Positions 12,491 to 27,119 of a stretch of 64,000 bases of DNA are shown piece after piece. This DNA is from Tyto alba. Its lineage: Eukaryota > Chordata > Aves > Strigiformes > Tytonidae. Under the pieces are notes generated by a model that saw only the letters and a program-made list of their open reading frames with translations, searched no databases and had not been told where the DNA came from. The first letter of the stretch is position 1. Each line of letters opens with the position of its first letter. The stretch is taken from assembly GCF_018691265.1 (NCBI RefSeq), contig NW_024881321.1:16588698-16652697 (forward strand), in the 5' to 3' direction. Both the position numbers and the translations under genes were made by a program.

Positions 12491-15400
12491 TACGGTATTT
12501 TTAAAAATGGGATTAATTAACTAATGGAACCATTTCTTCAGAGATGTTGCTGACATACTATCACTTGAAAGCTTTACATTTAAATTAGATACTTTCTGAA
12601 AAAATCATTAGCTATCCAAAAGTTATAGGTTTGATGTAGAAGCCACTTGGAAAAATTTTAAAGCATCTATTGTGCAAGACAAGCATGCTTCAGATTAGAA
12701 GTTTATAAGTATGTTTATAAGTATGTCTCACTATCTGGAAAACCCACTCAACTTACACATAAGCCACAAGGCATTCATAAGAAAAATTAGTCTTTGCTGA
12801 GCTGGGTTGGATTAAAATCAGTGACCTATAGGTAGAAAGCTTTGTACATCATTAGTGATTCCCTAGGGCAGCCCAGTAAGCACTAATGTTATGCCTTCTA
12901 GAATGAAGCTTGTTTTCTGGAAAGATAAGCTTATTAATTCAATTTTTGACCTTTATTGAGCACTCAGGCAAGGTTGCCCACCCCCTGGACACGAAGGTAA
13001 TATCTCCTGCATACTTTGCTCTCAGTCCCAGACACGTTCTACAATTAAATATTTCAACCTCTTCCTAAAGGAACCACTCCCATTAAGTAGTAAACAAGCA
13101 TTGTAAAAAATATTAGCCTAGATTGCTTCCTAAGTGTGTATTGCAAGTCAAAAGTTCAGACAATTTTTCAAACACTTTGTGTTAACTTCTCTATTTTTTT
13201 TTGCATGCAGGCACACCAAAACATCTTTGTAATCATAGAAGATTTTACGTTTTCAATCCTGAGAGGCACTGGAACTGCATGGGGAGCTAGGAAGAGAGCA
13301 GCAGTCTGCTGTGTTTTCTCAGGAACTGTCGCTGCCTAGAAATATTCCCAGGCTCTGGATCTTCGTTCTTCACGTTGCTGAACCATCAGAACAGATTTTG
13401 CTGTGGCCAAACAACTTCTTCCAGATGTTCCCAGGCATAATTTAGGAGACATCAAGCGCCAAGGACCTTGATTAAGAGGTAGCAATTTATGTGGGGCTGC
13501 CCTGTTTTGAAGGGTAAGGATTTTAACATCATAGATGCCAGTCATTCTATGTCAATTAGCCTTGATGCCGGAGAGCAGTCCTAAAAATATTTAAAATTTA
13601 TCATTTTAGATCTGGCCTTGGAAAGACACAACACAGACTTCTCTTTTAAGGTTGCAAGAATATTTAAAAGGCAGCAGAATGAATATGGGATATTTTTGTT
13701 TTCTTTTGGAAGCAAATTGAGGACTAAGGATTACGGACACCACAGGCAAGCTTGACCTTCTGTCAGGATAAAACATGGACTGTTGGATTCAAAATCATAA
13801 GTGCTCATGGAGTTTTTTTTTCTAGGCACCATGATCCACTCTGTTAAAAAACTATGCAAACAGTATGTGCTACATAAGCACATCATTTGGTTTATTCCTT
13901 TTGATATTAATTGCAGTACAGTAAACGGCATTTGGGTCTGCTATACTACAAGACACATTCTGTTTATAGATTTAATTCAGTGACATTGTCAAGCTCTTAT
14001 TTTTATTATTTGGCAAATGAGTGAGCGATAGTTACCTAGAGAGATATATAATAATAAAGATTATGGAGGACATAGAATTGAGTAAAAAAATCTCTTGGCT
14101 TGGAGCTCAGTGCAAGTCTTAACCTTGGGTGCAAGTTAAGGGATGAGAAAGAAGCATTTTCACCCAGAATCAATTATCACAAATGCTCCCACAGTCATGG
14201 CCAAAATCACATTACTCGCAATAAATTAACAGTACCTGGCAATTCTTTTTAAGTGCCTATAGTTTAAGTTGCAAAAAAAAAAGGAAGAGTTAAGCTTCAA
14301 TACAAGGAAGGAAGATTCCGTCTTACTGCGTCTTCTGCTGTGCCCTACTTTTCTTTTGGTCAGAGATTCAGTCTCCTGTGTCCATGCTCCATGTCCCACA
14401 GCACCTTCCATGACCATTTTGGTGCCTCTGCTCCTTACATGTTTCTTTCCTTCACTCTTCAGCACCCTTGAGTTCCCTTGTCATTTCTCTAAACACTGTC
14501 TTTTCCGTTATACCTCCTCATCCAAGATTCAATCACAGATCTTCACCCTCTTCCTTCTTTTACCTTGAATTCTACCAGTTAAGAAACTTGCTTCAGAACT
14601 TTAAAAATGTTCATGTAATTTTTTTCTCTCAAATTATGTATAACGTATGGCATGTGAAATTCCAGAGACTGGCAGGTAATGGTAAGGATGAGGTGCAGTC
14701 AGTGAAACTGGTCTTGGACTGGAGGATAATTTCTTATGTAGTTACTCATACTGTCTGCAGTTTCATAATACATAGCTGGCTGCAGAAGCAAATGTCAGAA
14801 AAATAATTCTGTGACTATTTGTAAAATTATATATAGCATGAATTTACTTCATACGGACACATACCTTTTATATGTTCATGGAAAGTAAACATGAGTTAAC
14901 AAGACTAATTCAGGCTTGCCTGTGATAATGCCTGAGGAAGAAGTTTTAGCTAATATTAAGGATGCAAACATCTAAAGCACACAGATTATTCTCTACCGTT
15001 ATTATGTGTCAGGAGCCATAGACTGGTAAATGCAGAATTAGTAAACTGGTAAATGGAATACATTGATTGCTTTTACATAACATAATGCAACTTAAAACAA
15101 ATGGTCAGTGTCCCCATAAATCTTTACTAGTGCTTTTCCACAATGACAATTAAATAATATAACAGCACCCTTCACTGCTACAAGTGTGCATTCATGAGCA
15201 ATGGCTTTGTGATGAAAGAACATCACATTTTAATTCTTCAGACAGACACTAATTTTTAATGGTCTACTTTTTTGTAAGAATGACATTATGAGCAATATAG
15301 TAGCAAGACCAAAAATGAAAAGTTTTCTGAAGTTTTCAATCTTGCATACTTGATGACAGATTCAAAATCATAGCCTTTTTTTCAAGTCATTCTTTTGTTT

Positions 15401-16949
15401 CTAGGACACAGCAGCCAGCAGAAGGAAATGATGCCATGTGAACTACTTGGCCAGCTTGTGCAATAAAACACAATTTGTTTTTTAGGTATAAACTTACCAA
15501 AAACCTTTCCTACTTGATTCACGAAGACCTTTCAGATCACCAAGAATATTAAGCAAGTTGAAGAAAATATCTCTGAAGAAACTGCAGTGCAAATATTCCA
15601 CAAGAAGAAAATGAGGCAATGTCCACAAATAAAATAAATTGCTGAAAATAATTTGCTTAATTCTAATTAAGACTGTTTCTGTTGGTTCAAATACAACTAG
15701 GTAGGTAAGGAATGAGTGATGCAGACAGGATTCCTGCTTTCGGTAAAAAAGTATTTCTGTATTATCTGGTTTAGTTAAAAATAAAAGATACCTTATTTTA
15801 TTCAGATATTGTAATTTCTCTATCACAAGTACACTGGAATAAGGAAAGTTGTTTTTACTGTAGTGCTGAGGCAGAAAGAACGGAAAAATGTAAGGCAACT
15901 GTTCTCTGATCTTCATGTACATCAATTACATCCAATAAATTCCCTGCTGTTTGAGCACAGACAGAATCTCAAATGCACATATACTTTGGCTATTAGAAAG
16001 TATAAACCAAATAGTGATAAACAGTGACTATTTGTTGTTTAGATTTATTTTCTGAGTAATATAACTGGGTGAAAAAAAACCCAACCTAGTATTGAAGGAT
16101 GTATCATTTTTAATCTCAGTGCTTTGGCTACTGCCAACATCAGATAGAGTGTCATATTGCAATAATTCAAAGATCTCTCTATTCATTTCTCTAAGCCTTT
16201 AAAGTAAGCGAAGCTGTTACAACAGGAAATGTTAGGCACATTCTCTAATTCTCCTCAGATCTGGGACCTGAATTTATTTTAAGGAGAAATTCGAGCTAAA
16301 CTGTATTTTACTTAAATGCATTCATCTTTTTAACCATTATTGGTTGATACACTATCCAGGTACTTTTTTTCCTTTTCAGTGCCTGCAATAAAAATTGCCG
16401 TTGCTCCCTTTTGCAGATCAAACGTATTAGCAGCAGCATATTAAGGCTATGAGCTACTACCCATCATTACCAACTTTGGGAAGTGATATTCTCTAATTGC
16501 TCACACCCAGCACTTAAATAAATGCCGAACTCAGAAAGGGTTAACCATCTGAATCCGCTGGAACAGTGTTTCCTAAAGAACAATAGAGAAATCATTAGTG
16601 TGTTAACTGAAACAATACCATACTTTTCTCTCTATTGTTTAACCTTTTGTCCACATTACAAATATCTCAGTGTAGTTCTTATCTTTGACCTTGAGGGACT
16701 GTAGATTATCAGTGCTTCCGTTTAGATCACAGATGACCTTCAGCTGATATCATTGAGCCCTGACCTGCCTCACTGATCTGCTCGCACAGAATACATATGC
16801 TGAACAGTGCTGGTGTGTGCAGTAGGGGTAAGTGAATTATTTACAAAAATTTGAGTTGACACCTTTTATCAAATGTGGAAAGATGAAGACAAAACAGCTG
16901 CTATTGCTGTCGTAAGCAATCTGCTGGTGATTGAATAAAAGTGTCAAGA
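12491..16949. other. Intergenic, nothing recognised
   Basis: Mostly unique AT-rich sequence. A pyrimidine-rich patch lies at about 14310-14560. The 143-codon minus frame at 15494-15925 has no family resemblance and is rich in Phe/Leu/Tyr, as chance frames in AT-rich DNA are. Confidence 0.6.
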
Positions 16950-17170
16950 AAATGGCTGCTTGATGGCCTTTTGTTCTCTCTCATCCAGCTTGATGTTAGT
17001 TTGAGCTGTCAGTTAGGAATCACGGCACAGTGATTTATCAATAGGCTGAGTGACCTTCTCGTTCAGCCGGCGCTAGCGTGAGAAGACAGCACCCTCTACT
17101 GAGGGCAGGCTGCCACGGCTCCCAGCACGGCCAGTTACTGCTTTCCAGCACGAACAGGAATCTAAAATAA
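16950..17170. promoter_or_regulatory. Candidate conserved non-coding element (desert)
   Basis: AGCTGTCAGTTAGGAATCAC, GGCACAGTGATTTATCAATA, then GAGTGACCTTCTCG and CCGGCGCTAGCG. Balanced composition and several CG dinucleotides in a CpG-poor desert suggest constraint. No frame or repeat family fits. Confidence 0.35.
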
Positions 17171-17174
17171 TATT

Positions 17175-17177
<3 letters not shown>

Positions 17178-17210
<33 letters not shown>
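17178..17210. repeat. Poly(T) tract, 33 bases
   Basis: Uninterrupted T run between CCC and GCC, next to a candidate conserved stretch. No retroelement 3' end was seen beside it. Confidence 0.95.
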
Positions 17211-17212
<2 letters not shown>

Positions 17213-17389
17213 CTTTGTTTTATTTTTATAAAGTCTCGAATGCCTAGCTGGGAATGCTCAGGGGGGGGGAAAAATAAAAATAAAAGGACCTACAAACTGC
17301 AATACAGATACACAGGCTTTCTAACAAAAGAGAAAATAATAAGTGAATCAATCACTGGTACTCAGTCAAAACAAACTTGCTGTAATTAG

Positions 17390-17960
17390 ACAATGGGACA
17401 TGGAAACACAGCGGCTGTGAGACAAGGCCAATTTGTGACGCGGGTTTGAAACGTGGGGGTTATCTCGCACCGGATAATACCCACATTATTCGTAGTAATT
17501 CTATAGCTCCCATTTTTACAGCTGTATTTTCTCTGAAATATTCTCATGCAATAAAGTCCTGGCTCCCACGAAGTCGCACTGCTTTGCTGAACTTCTGGGA
17601 CTAAACAGGCGCTTGGGGTGTTTCATGCAAAGCACTTGTCCTCTGCAAGAAGCTGGTCCTCTTCCCACCCCGCACACCCAGCCAGGAGCATCGCTCTTCT
17701 CTCCACACTCACCGAACTCCCAGTGGCAGCTGATCCCACCAGAGGTTTCTAACTTTTAGCACATCATCCTGTGCTGGGTCTTTCCCCGCGTGTAATCCCC
17801 CTGTTTCCCGCCCCGCACCCTGCAAAGCGGAGGGCGGCCCCAGCAGCAGTGGGGATCCAGGCAGGGGCAGCCTGCCAGCAGCCAGAACAATCTCCGTCTC
17901 CCCTGTCACTTCTGCTAACAGACCCCAAGACACCTACACCCAGAGTATGCTTTACACCTC
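17390..17960. promoter_or_regulatory. CpG-containing, GC-elevated unique stretch
   Basis: GGGACATGGAAACACAGCGG, GACGCGGGTTTGAAACGTGG and TCTCGCACCGGATAATACCC, then a GC-rich part (17640-17950, including TTTCCCGCCCCGCACCC). CG dinucleotides here exceed those in the flanks. It could be an enhancer or the promoter of a non-coding transcript; no coding frame supports a protein gene. Confidence 0.3.
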
Positions 17961-20900
17961 CTTATTAGCAGCTTTCAAAGATATTCTCATTAAAAATTGC
18001 TTTCTGGACCAGCTCTCTCTCCTCCAGCTTCTTTTCACAGGTTTCTGTTAAATATAAATTTTACTCAGTTTTTCTTTCCTCTCTAATAATCTTATTTTCT
18101 CACAGGGTGTGGGAACGAATATTCCTGTAGTGTGTAGGACAGTGCAAGTCCCTTCTTTCATTTCTGGAGAAAGATCTTTATTGCAACTGTCAGCTGGAAC
18201 AGTAACACTTTCAAACTTTTTTTTTTTTTTTAACTAAGGCTAATGTAAAGAGTATTTTCTTTTACTTGAGGTCTCCACTTTTCACATGCGCAAGCACACT
18301 CACACAACACCCAAATTGCTTTTTTTTTTTCCTAGCTGTGAAGAAAAAAAAAAAGAACCAGTGACTCAGAAGAGCTAGTATTATTTCCTCTGTATATGCA
18401 GAGTTTAAAAGTAATTCTGTGAAAGAAATTTTCCTTAAAAACTGCTGCAATAAAACAAAGGTCAAAAATCTCATCAGCTGCCACTGCTGAGAAACAACTT
18501 TTTAATTTTTCTCTTTTTTGTTACCTTTATACATCAGGGCCCTTTTTGTGTACTTATTTAATAATTTCCTTTTAGGACCCACAAGTTAAACCTGTTCATC
18601 GCCGAGGAATCTGGTTCAGCACTTAGCTGAAGTTTAGTGAAGTTTTGTGAGTTTTGTGCATATTCATGTAGGCCAGATCCTGTGGTTAGATCAATGCAGC
18701 AAGAGACTTTCACCGAAACAAAGACCCAGATTCCAGGGCCAGCACCAAAGAAATGTCATTCAGTCAGGGAGACCAATCCCCTTGGTGGCACGCAGATAAG
18801 CAGCAGGTTGATGAGAAGAATCCAGGTCAAAGGATATCCTCGGAAATCCATGTAGTATCCCAAACTGGTGGGGTACTAAAATAACAAGAAGTATTTTCGT
18901 TACTTACAAAGGGACACGGATTTCTAGGTGTCTGTCCTAGGCAGGTGTAGTCAGCGGCTGAATAAGGGGTTCATATTCATGTCATTTCATCAATCTTTTT
19001 CTCAAAAAATAAACTTTTCTTTCCATTTAATTTTTTCATAGCAGTTTCCTTCATTTTCCCTGCCTTGGTTTCACAGGCACAATTTTTTTTTTTTTAAAGT
19101 TTCTATCCAGTCAGAGCCAATGCTCTGAAGTAGTACTGTTGCACTGGTGCTAATCTGACAGAAGTGAAATCAGAGTAACGGCCAACATTTTCTAGGGAGA
19201 CGAAGTGTCTTGACTGACCCCTCCTTTGTGCTCACAACATGGCTACCAGCTCAGCCCTGAGGAACACCTTCCTGTCTCAGACGAAGGTTACCGAATTGCA
19301 AGTCGTGCATAGGTCTTAAAAGCAAAGTTCTTTAGATCATGAGAGTCTGTAATAGGACATAAATGGACATTTCATCTATAAAATGCCTGCTCATACACTG
19401 TCCTTGCACCACAGCTAATGCATCAAAACCTGAAATGGGTTCTATGTGACAATTTATTCCCCTGGTTACAGAAAATAATGTCTTGTGTTATCAGTATATT
19501 TTCTATAGTACTTATATGTTCTCCTAAGATATCTTGCAAACTTGTACTGTGAGTTTTATTATCGGTTTATATTATTTCAATAAAAACTGTTATAATATTT
19601 TGTATTTTCTTGTGTTTAAACAGTCATTCATTTCATTTCCTTGTTGTTTAACTGTTCACTTTATTTCTCTCAAACTTTAAAAAAACTATAATAGCTGAAA
19701 AAAAAAGTGTGTTGAATGCTCTTGTTGCAAAGATCAGCAAAATTATAGAGGGCACATATTTTTGCTGTTTGGGGTCATTTTAATTGGTTTAGTGTTCATA
19801 TTTTTAAACAAAGATATTGATCATTTTCATAAAACATACTTAGCAACTTTCACTGAAGAATAAGAAATAATTTTTAAAATATTGATTACAAGCACAACTT
19901 CCCGGGGAGAGGATGACTTTTGTGGTGGCATGGTAGTACTATCTGTTAAGAAGGCTACCTAGGACTTCTCCATTCACGACATTGTTTTGCTTGTAAGAAA
20001 AAAATTAGTATTTTAGGGTGAAATATTTTGTACCAAGCATCTGCTTCTGGCCCTTACTGTGCTTTACCCCTCTCCTTTCAGCTCACATCCTCCACATGCA
20101 GAAGCACAACTCGGTGGCTGTGCGGAAACTCATTGTCTTTGACATGAGACAAATGTTCTTAAAGAACATCAGAAATCCATGCCTGTACTGGGCAGGAGGA
20201 CTGTGTGGGGCTTGGATGGCACCAGGGCCCTTCTCATTGCCTGTCACAGGCTGGGGAAGTTGTTTGGGGCTGTAAGACACAGCCTGCTGGGACATGGCAT
20301 GGCAATTTTGCAGTGGAGTGGAGAGAGGATGGTTTCCAGCCCAATCCCAAGCAGACATTTCTGAGGACATTTACCGATGCAGGGGCATTTAATTAAAATT
20401 AAACTCCAGTTTACTGTTGGAGCTAGGATTTTCACACCCAGTAAGCCTACCTCAAATTTGAGTGAATTATAAATCCCTGAAACTATGCCCAAAAAATGCT
20501 TATAAGAGAGAAAGATTTGTCAGATTAATTTCTGAGGGATTCTATCCATGCTAGTAATTCTCCATCAGTGGCTTTCCTTGTCACTGAAATTGGAATTCGG
20601 GTTATACAGATATAGGTGTTTACACGGCAGCTATACATGTCTAAGTCTGTTGGAAGGAAACAAGGAGACAAATGGGATAAGGACTATGTGAAAAGATACT
20701 GGGAGGGGGTGTGAGTGGAGCTGGAGATAGGTGTGCAGGCAGTTTGGGAGAAGAGTTGAGACAAGAAGCTGGAAAGTGGGAAAATTGGATTCACTCAACT
20801 TGTTGAAGAACTTGAAGGGAAGAGACTGAGCATCATTTGATGAGAAAATGGGGAGCTGGATGGGGAGTAGGTGTCAAAATTATGTAGAAAAGTGCATCTT

Positions 20901-23900
20901 TGGGGAAGAGGGTAATGTAAATCCAGACTAGGAGTGAAGACATGCACTGTTAGTGCCCTGAAGTACGCTTGTCCTAGAAAGTGGAAGGAAACCCAATTCT
21001 CCTGGGGCTGCTGAGAAATCCACTACATTGACCCCACAAGACATCTGCATTGTGAAACTACCTTTAGTTGTATGTCCCACATAACTCTTCATGTATTCAG
21101 TGAAGAGGATGAACCTGCTGAGCTACAAGACAAACACAGTACTCTAGTATTCATACCCATTAACTCAAGTGGCTAATGTTTTTGTGATTGATGCCCACCA
21201 TCCAGAAAGCACTACCAATGGCTGTTCATACAACATAAAATGACATTTCTGAGTGGGATTTTTTTGGGGGGGGGGGTTTATTGTCTTAGAAATAAAACAA
21301 AACGCGGTAAGAGAACTTTACAAAACTCTGCCACTCAAAGATTGTGAAACATCAAAATTAAGATTAGCTCTGAGAACTCTAATTTGTCCCCGTGCTTATA
21401 GTTTAAAACTTTAAATTGGCATAATCACATTTTCTTTTATTTTCTTGTTTTCTTCAAGTCATATTAAGGCTGATGCTCAGTTAACGAACAGATACTCACT
21501 TCATGTTGCCTCCTCGCAGTTCAGTGTATAGCCCAGGATCTTACTGCATACCATTCAAATCCTGCTCTGAATACAGAATTATTAATTTCCCTAAGGGCTT
21601 CTTTGTAAAACTTTCCGAAATATTTCCTAGACAAGAGTGAGTTCACTTTCATAATACCTCTGGGAGATCAGTGTCATTATTCCCATTTTACAGTTGGGAA
21701 TAATGACACAAAGAATGTAGGGCCCAGAGTATTCACTAGTTTGGGATGTTCAGTTTAAGAACAACAGGACAAAGTATTTATGAGCATGTAGCATTCTACA
21801 ATAAAATTACAATTTACTTCAATTTCAGTTGTGAGTGCTTATTGCTTCTGTAAATCAGACTCCAGACACCCATAACACAAGAAACACACAATTATTGACC
21901 ACCTGTTCAGTGACTTGCCAAACATCCCACAGGAATTCCCTGACAGATGCACAGATAGAGTAAAATTCCCTATGGTTGCATTCAGCTCCCTTAACCATGA
22001 CACCTTCTTTACTTTTCTTGTAGTCTCTTATCTCGGCCACTATGCATGGGATTATTTCATCACTCTTGAACCACCTAGAAGTTAGCCCTGAGATGGTCAT
22101 CATGCCTCTCTGTTGACAATAAGGAGATTGGCTGAATCACTAAACTTCTGTGAGGATAAATGGGATGGGAGAGCAGGTGCCCGTCTTTTCCCACTGACTA
22201 CAGAGAGATCCCAGACTAGCTTAGTTACATCCAGCATTTAGAAGGCTAATTTACATTAAAATAAATCCTTTCCAGTATAATTTTATTTTCTGTAAGAAAA
22301 AAAAAAAAAGTAGAAAGCAACATCCTTCACAAAAATCTGATAAATGCCCGGTGCCCAGGTTCACTCTCTTAACTAAATACAGCAAGAGTTACATATGTGA
22401 AGCATATAAATAGAAATAGTCTCATAATTTATATGTCCAGTGAAGATAAATTAAACCATAATCCCAGCCTTACATCAGTCTAGCCTACATAGTTTCTGAA
22501 AGTAGTCTAGTCACATTCTTTCAACATTAGTTTTGCAAGTAAAACCCTGCTTAACTCAGGCAGGGCATGTCCTTGTCTCAGCCATCTTTGTCATCTCTTA
22601 TGCACATTACTGCCTGTATTGTCACATTTTGTGATAACAATAAAGGAACCCATGTTCCGTATTGTAACAGAGGGTGGAATTTTCAATCCGCAGGGAATCA
22701 GACCAAATTCAAAGCCGAGGTCCAAACCTTTGCTAAAGGCTATATGATCAGTGACCTTTAGATAAGTCAGTTCACAACATGGACTTAATCACCAATCTTG
22801 AATCCAAACTTTGGAGTGTCTAGTAAATCGGTCCTATCATAAGTGCATATGTTCTCTGTCTAACTAATGGAGAGAAGTAGAAAGTTTTAAAGAGCTCCAG
22901 AAGGCAACTCTGCCTACCTAAATCTAGGCATCTGGATCTTATTCCACCCCTGGAGTCTGATCGTTAGGATACAAAAAGAAAAGTGCTTGACCCAGCCTTC
23001 TCCAAGTGAAAATCATGTTGAGTGTACAATATTGACACAACACTGAACTCTGTCAATAAATTCTGGTGCTTTGGAAAAGGCTGTCTCAAGATACCATAAA
23101 TACCAACAAAGTCACAAAAATCAGTAGAGAAGCCAGCGCATCCTTGAAAAGAGATTACACCTGAATGTTTGGAATGAAAGAGTTATCCAACTTCAAACAA
23201 AAGTAAATGTGTACTGCTTATTTGTCATTACCACTCCTCTGTGTGGATTTTGCAGCTTGGACACTTTATAGTTGCTGTATCAAGTGTCTTAGCCAACTCC
23301 ATATGTTGCCTTTGTACTTTTACAGGTATGAAATGATAGGGTGCTCTCTAACAGCAAGATCTTAGAGCACTGGCACAGATGTAGCCTAAAAGCAAGCTCA
23401 GTTATGCTGGTCTGAACACCTGGTGCATCTCCAGATATCTGCAACTGACTGCACAACCAGGTGCACAATATCAACTACACTCCTGAGGTGTATTAGCTAT
23501 AGAAAGTGGTACACTGAAGCTGCTTCTATCTCCTGTGGCAGTGAATGAGTGTTCATACCACCAAAATCAGAATAACAGAGCAGAGCACAAAAGGTAGGAA
23601 TGCTGGTAGAGCTTTCCGAGTGGGTTCCAGCTGAGTATGCGCAAACACAATGCACGGAAAAACTCATCAATTTCTCACTGATGAAATCCCCCAGGCTGAC
23701 TCTTCATATATCAGATCAGTGGAAAACTTCATCAAACACAGGAACAGAGACAGGTAGGTCTTGTCAGGATTTACAAAAGACTCAGGAATATAGCTCATAT
23801 CCAATACAACATTGCCCCTGTGTACTCCATTTATTTTTCCTAAGACTTTGTACAAGAAGGTGCAGCCAGAGTAATCCATTTCATGGGTTAAAAAAGTGAA

Positions 23901-25839
23901 TCTTTTCCAACCTACAATATTTTTTATTTCACATTGTCTTCAATCTCTGTGTCTTCAATGTGCGGGGATAGTTGTCTGCCTTAATTCTCATGTACGTATG
24001 CATCATGACTTCTTCATAAAAAGACTGTAGAATGTTGAATAATATGTAAATTTTATGTTGTAATGAATTGGGTCCTAAGATCCTTAAAGGTCATACACCT
24101 GATATAATACATCATGTTCTTTAATATCAACTACAAAATAACCGTAATAAATTTTGCCACTACCATATCCTCACACGCTGTTACCCACAAAGAAGCACCA
24201 AAGGAAATGTGTCATTTGTCAAAACATGTAGGGAAGCTGACGTGTGTACAAGTAATTTTGAAAGTATTGCTAAGGTTAGGCATAGCTATGCAAGTTACAA
24301 GGTTGACTTTTGAGGGAAGTAACACATTGCCAACGAGCCTGTTGCTTAAATTCCCTAGAAGATTCATAAAGCCACAAAATTATTTATTTTAAAGTCACCA
24401 CACATCTAATGAAATGTCTATGAATTAAAACTAGCTAGCAGAAGCTAGAAACGTGGCAAGTTGAAATTATTGCTATTGGTGTGGAGGAAACAAAGCAAGA
24501 AATGTAACTAGTAAAACAGTTCATTTAGGCACAAATTCAGTAAAGCCTGTAAGAGCTTTTTTTAGGCACAAAAGTTAAACATGTTTGAATACCTCACTGA
24601 ACAGGAAAGTCATAGACATATGTTTCAATTTAAGCACATGTTTAAATGTTTAATATAAGAGGTACTGAGCAATTGAGTTCAACAGGTATTTCCACAGCAG
24701 CAATAGCTCCTAGCAATATTAACGCAAACGGGAGAAGAGGTGGACAAAAATGTGAAATACGCACCAGAATTTGCATGTTATGATGACTGGACCTGAGAGT
24801 CCTTGGGCACACTGCAGCAGCAAAAAGAATAGGACAATCACAAGAGTATGTGGCTCCCTGGGAAAGTTTGACAAAAGTAATATGTGAGCTAATTTACTGC
24901 TTCTTCATAGTCTGCACAGGTAGACAACAAAGCCAAGGACAAGCAGTACATATACTCAATGCTTGCTTCTCTCGACCAATTTGTGCCTACCATTCCTGTG
25001 TTCAAAATGTGAAGGCAGTGAACCAGTTACAAGCTATACGAGCGGCAAAATCACCAAAGTGTACTTTATAGAAATAATAAAAAATAGGAGGTGTTCCTGA
25101 CCTTCTCAAAGATAGCAAAAGGAAACTCAGGAATGGGGCAGATCATGTCAGCACACAAAAGATGTGTCTAGCCATAGGGAACACCACCAATAAAGTTTTG
25201 ACCTTTAACTTAAAGGAACTTCTTACTAAGTCAATAAGAGGCTTCTTGTACTATGATCACCATCATGCAATGGTAACACTATGGCACACATTCCTGGTTT
25301 TCTGGTGTGCTCATCCTAGTATGGCTGATCTTCCTCTCACTGACACAGGGCAGAATTGAGTAAAATTTTACTTCAGATTCACTCACTTAAATTTAGCCAC
25401 ATCCAGTGTAGGTATCTACCTGAGAACTACATGTCCAAGTTCCAATTACAGTCAACAGAAAGATCCAGGGCTAGATTCAATTCCATACGTGGCAGCTTCT
25501 AGTGCCTCCCGAGTCACTCTGGAGCTTCCCAGCAAACCTCAAGCTGTTACTTCCGAAGGTTTCACCTGAAACGGAGCTTGGCATGTATGTACATGAACAG
25601 GACAAGTGACTATACTGTGAGCTTAAACACCTAGCTCATGTATGGATATCTGCAATGTAGGCATATACACTTAGATAACAGAGTCTCGAGCTGACTCCCA
25701 CATTTTCTATTTCTTTGATAAGACCTAGTTAGCCAAGACTAAACTGTCCAGCACTTATAAATAATGGCCTACAAATAGACTGTCTGCTGCTGGAAACATC
25801 CAGAACTCAACACCCCAGGCAGGAATGGTGAATGAATAA
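17961..25839. other. Intergenic, nothing recognised apart from a MIR trace
   Basis: Long unique stretch with short poly(A/T) and a poly(G) run near 21265-21277. The purine-rich segment at about 20640-20900 (GGAG/GAGA-rich) is low-complexity rather than a named repeat. Confidence 0.6.
21645..21765 (+). mobile_element. MIR-like SINE fragment
   Basis: CATTATTCCCATTTTACAGT, TGGGAATAATGACACAAAG, then GGCCCAGAG fits the central MIR block followed by a decayed tail. Only about 100 bp is recognisable. Confidence 0.5.
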
Positions 25840-26050
25840 GCTCAATTTCAGCCCTAATGAACAACTGCTTCCTCATTAACCACAAATGAAGCCCCGATGA
25901 CTAGCTCATGAACAGCCAAAGCTAGGAGGAATTAATGTGATGTTTAATTTTAGGCACTTCTTTGTTGTCACTCATAATGTATTGTTAGAGTTTATATTAT
26001 TGGTCTGGTTCTATGGAGTTATAGTCGTGGTCAATGGCAGACAAATAGCA
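25840..26050. promoter_or_regulatory. Candidate conserved non-coding element (desert)
   Basis: CAGCCCTAATGAACAACTGC, CTCATTAACCACAAATGAAG, CCCCGATGACTAGC, then GGAATTAATGTGATG. Dense in TAAT cores with one CG. No repeat or frame explains it. Confidence 0.3.
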
Positions 26051-27119
26051 CCAGAGGAGAAAGCCCCTCTGAACAGAAAGCAATAGAAGAGAGATCCACT
26101 TTGGCCCTCTTGCAGCAGGAACAGATAGGCTTGAACAGAAACAGCATGAAAAACACAGAAAATCAATGAAATTTCAGTCTGTATATTAGGCAGATTATAT
26201 TTACCTACCTTGGATAAGTCTTTGGAAGATTATTGTTTAAGCCTATGCAGCTTTTTACAGGGCATGAAATGTGCACATTGTTACTTTTATACATATTTCC
26301 TATGATACCTTCTTCCTTTGATACCAACATATAACCATCATGTATTAAAGAAAGAAGAGATTCTCCATTACTGTAAAACAGATGTATAATATAGGATTAG
26401 CACCTGAAGAATATAATTTTAATTTTGCCATTTCATAAAGAAGCCTTAATTCATAAATGTTAATGACAATGGGGAGTAACAGTCTTTTCCCTGGAGAAAG
26501 ATTAGACCTTATATCATATTGTATATTCTTGAACACAGTTTCAACCTAGTTTTTATTATCATGTACCTGTGATAATTCTTTTAGAGTTGATTCTGTTTCA
26601 CTTATGGAAAACATTTGCATTTACCTGAAAATTTGTGATTTTAATATACATGACAAATATAATTTTTTAACCACTAACATTTCTGTTATTTTAAGTCATT
26701 GCAGTTCCCTGTCAAAGAGTGTGTGCATACAAAATATTTTTCTACTCACTAGTGTTGTTTACCACAATGTGTGATGCACAATCTTCTAAAACAGTATCCA
26801 ACATTTTAAATTAATTCTAATATAGGTTTATCAGTTCCTTGTTATGGTGCAGAACTTATATTAAATTCTGTGATCCATAAAACCTTTTTTTGAATGACAC
26901 ATAGTTTAGTTTTTCATTTAGAGGCTATAAAAGTGTTCACAAAAGTTATGTTGGAAAAAAAATGATTGAAAGTGCTAAAACACTGTACAGAATATAAAAT
27001 CCTTTCATAGACTTTTTATGACACATGAAACATGAGTCTTAAAGGTTTAATGTTACTGACTTTTATACAAGGCTTTTTAATTCTTGATTCCAGTTATGGT
27101 TCTGCAAATGAACTGTGAC

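Noticed and set aside
15494..15925. 143-codon minus-strand frame
   Set aside because: Phe/Leu/Ile/Tyr-rich composition expected from AT-rich DNA; no domain, splice support or homology recognised.
20018..20275. 85-codon plus frame preceded by a good acceptor-like pyrimidine tract and CAG
   Set aside because: The protein-like look did not match any family I know and no matching donor or neighbouring exon was found.
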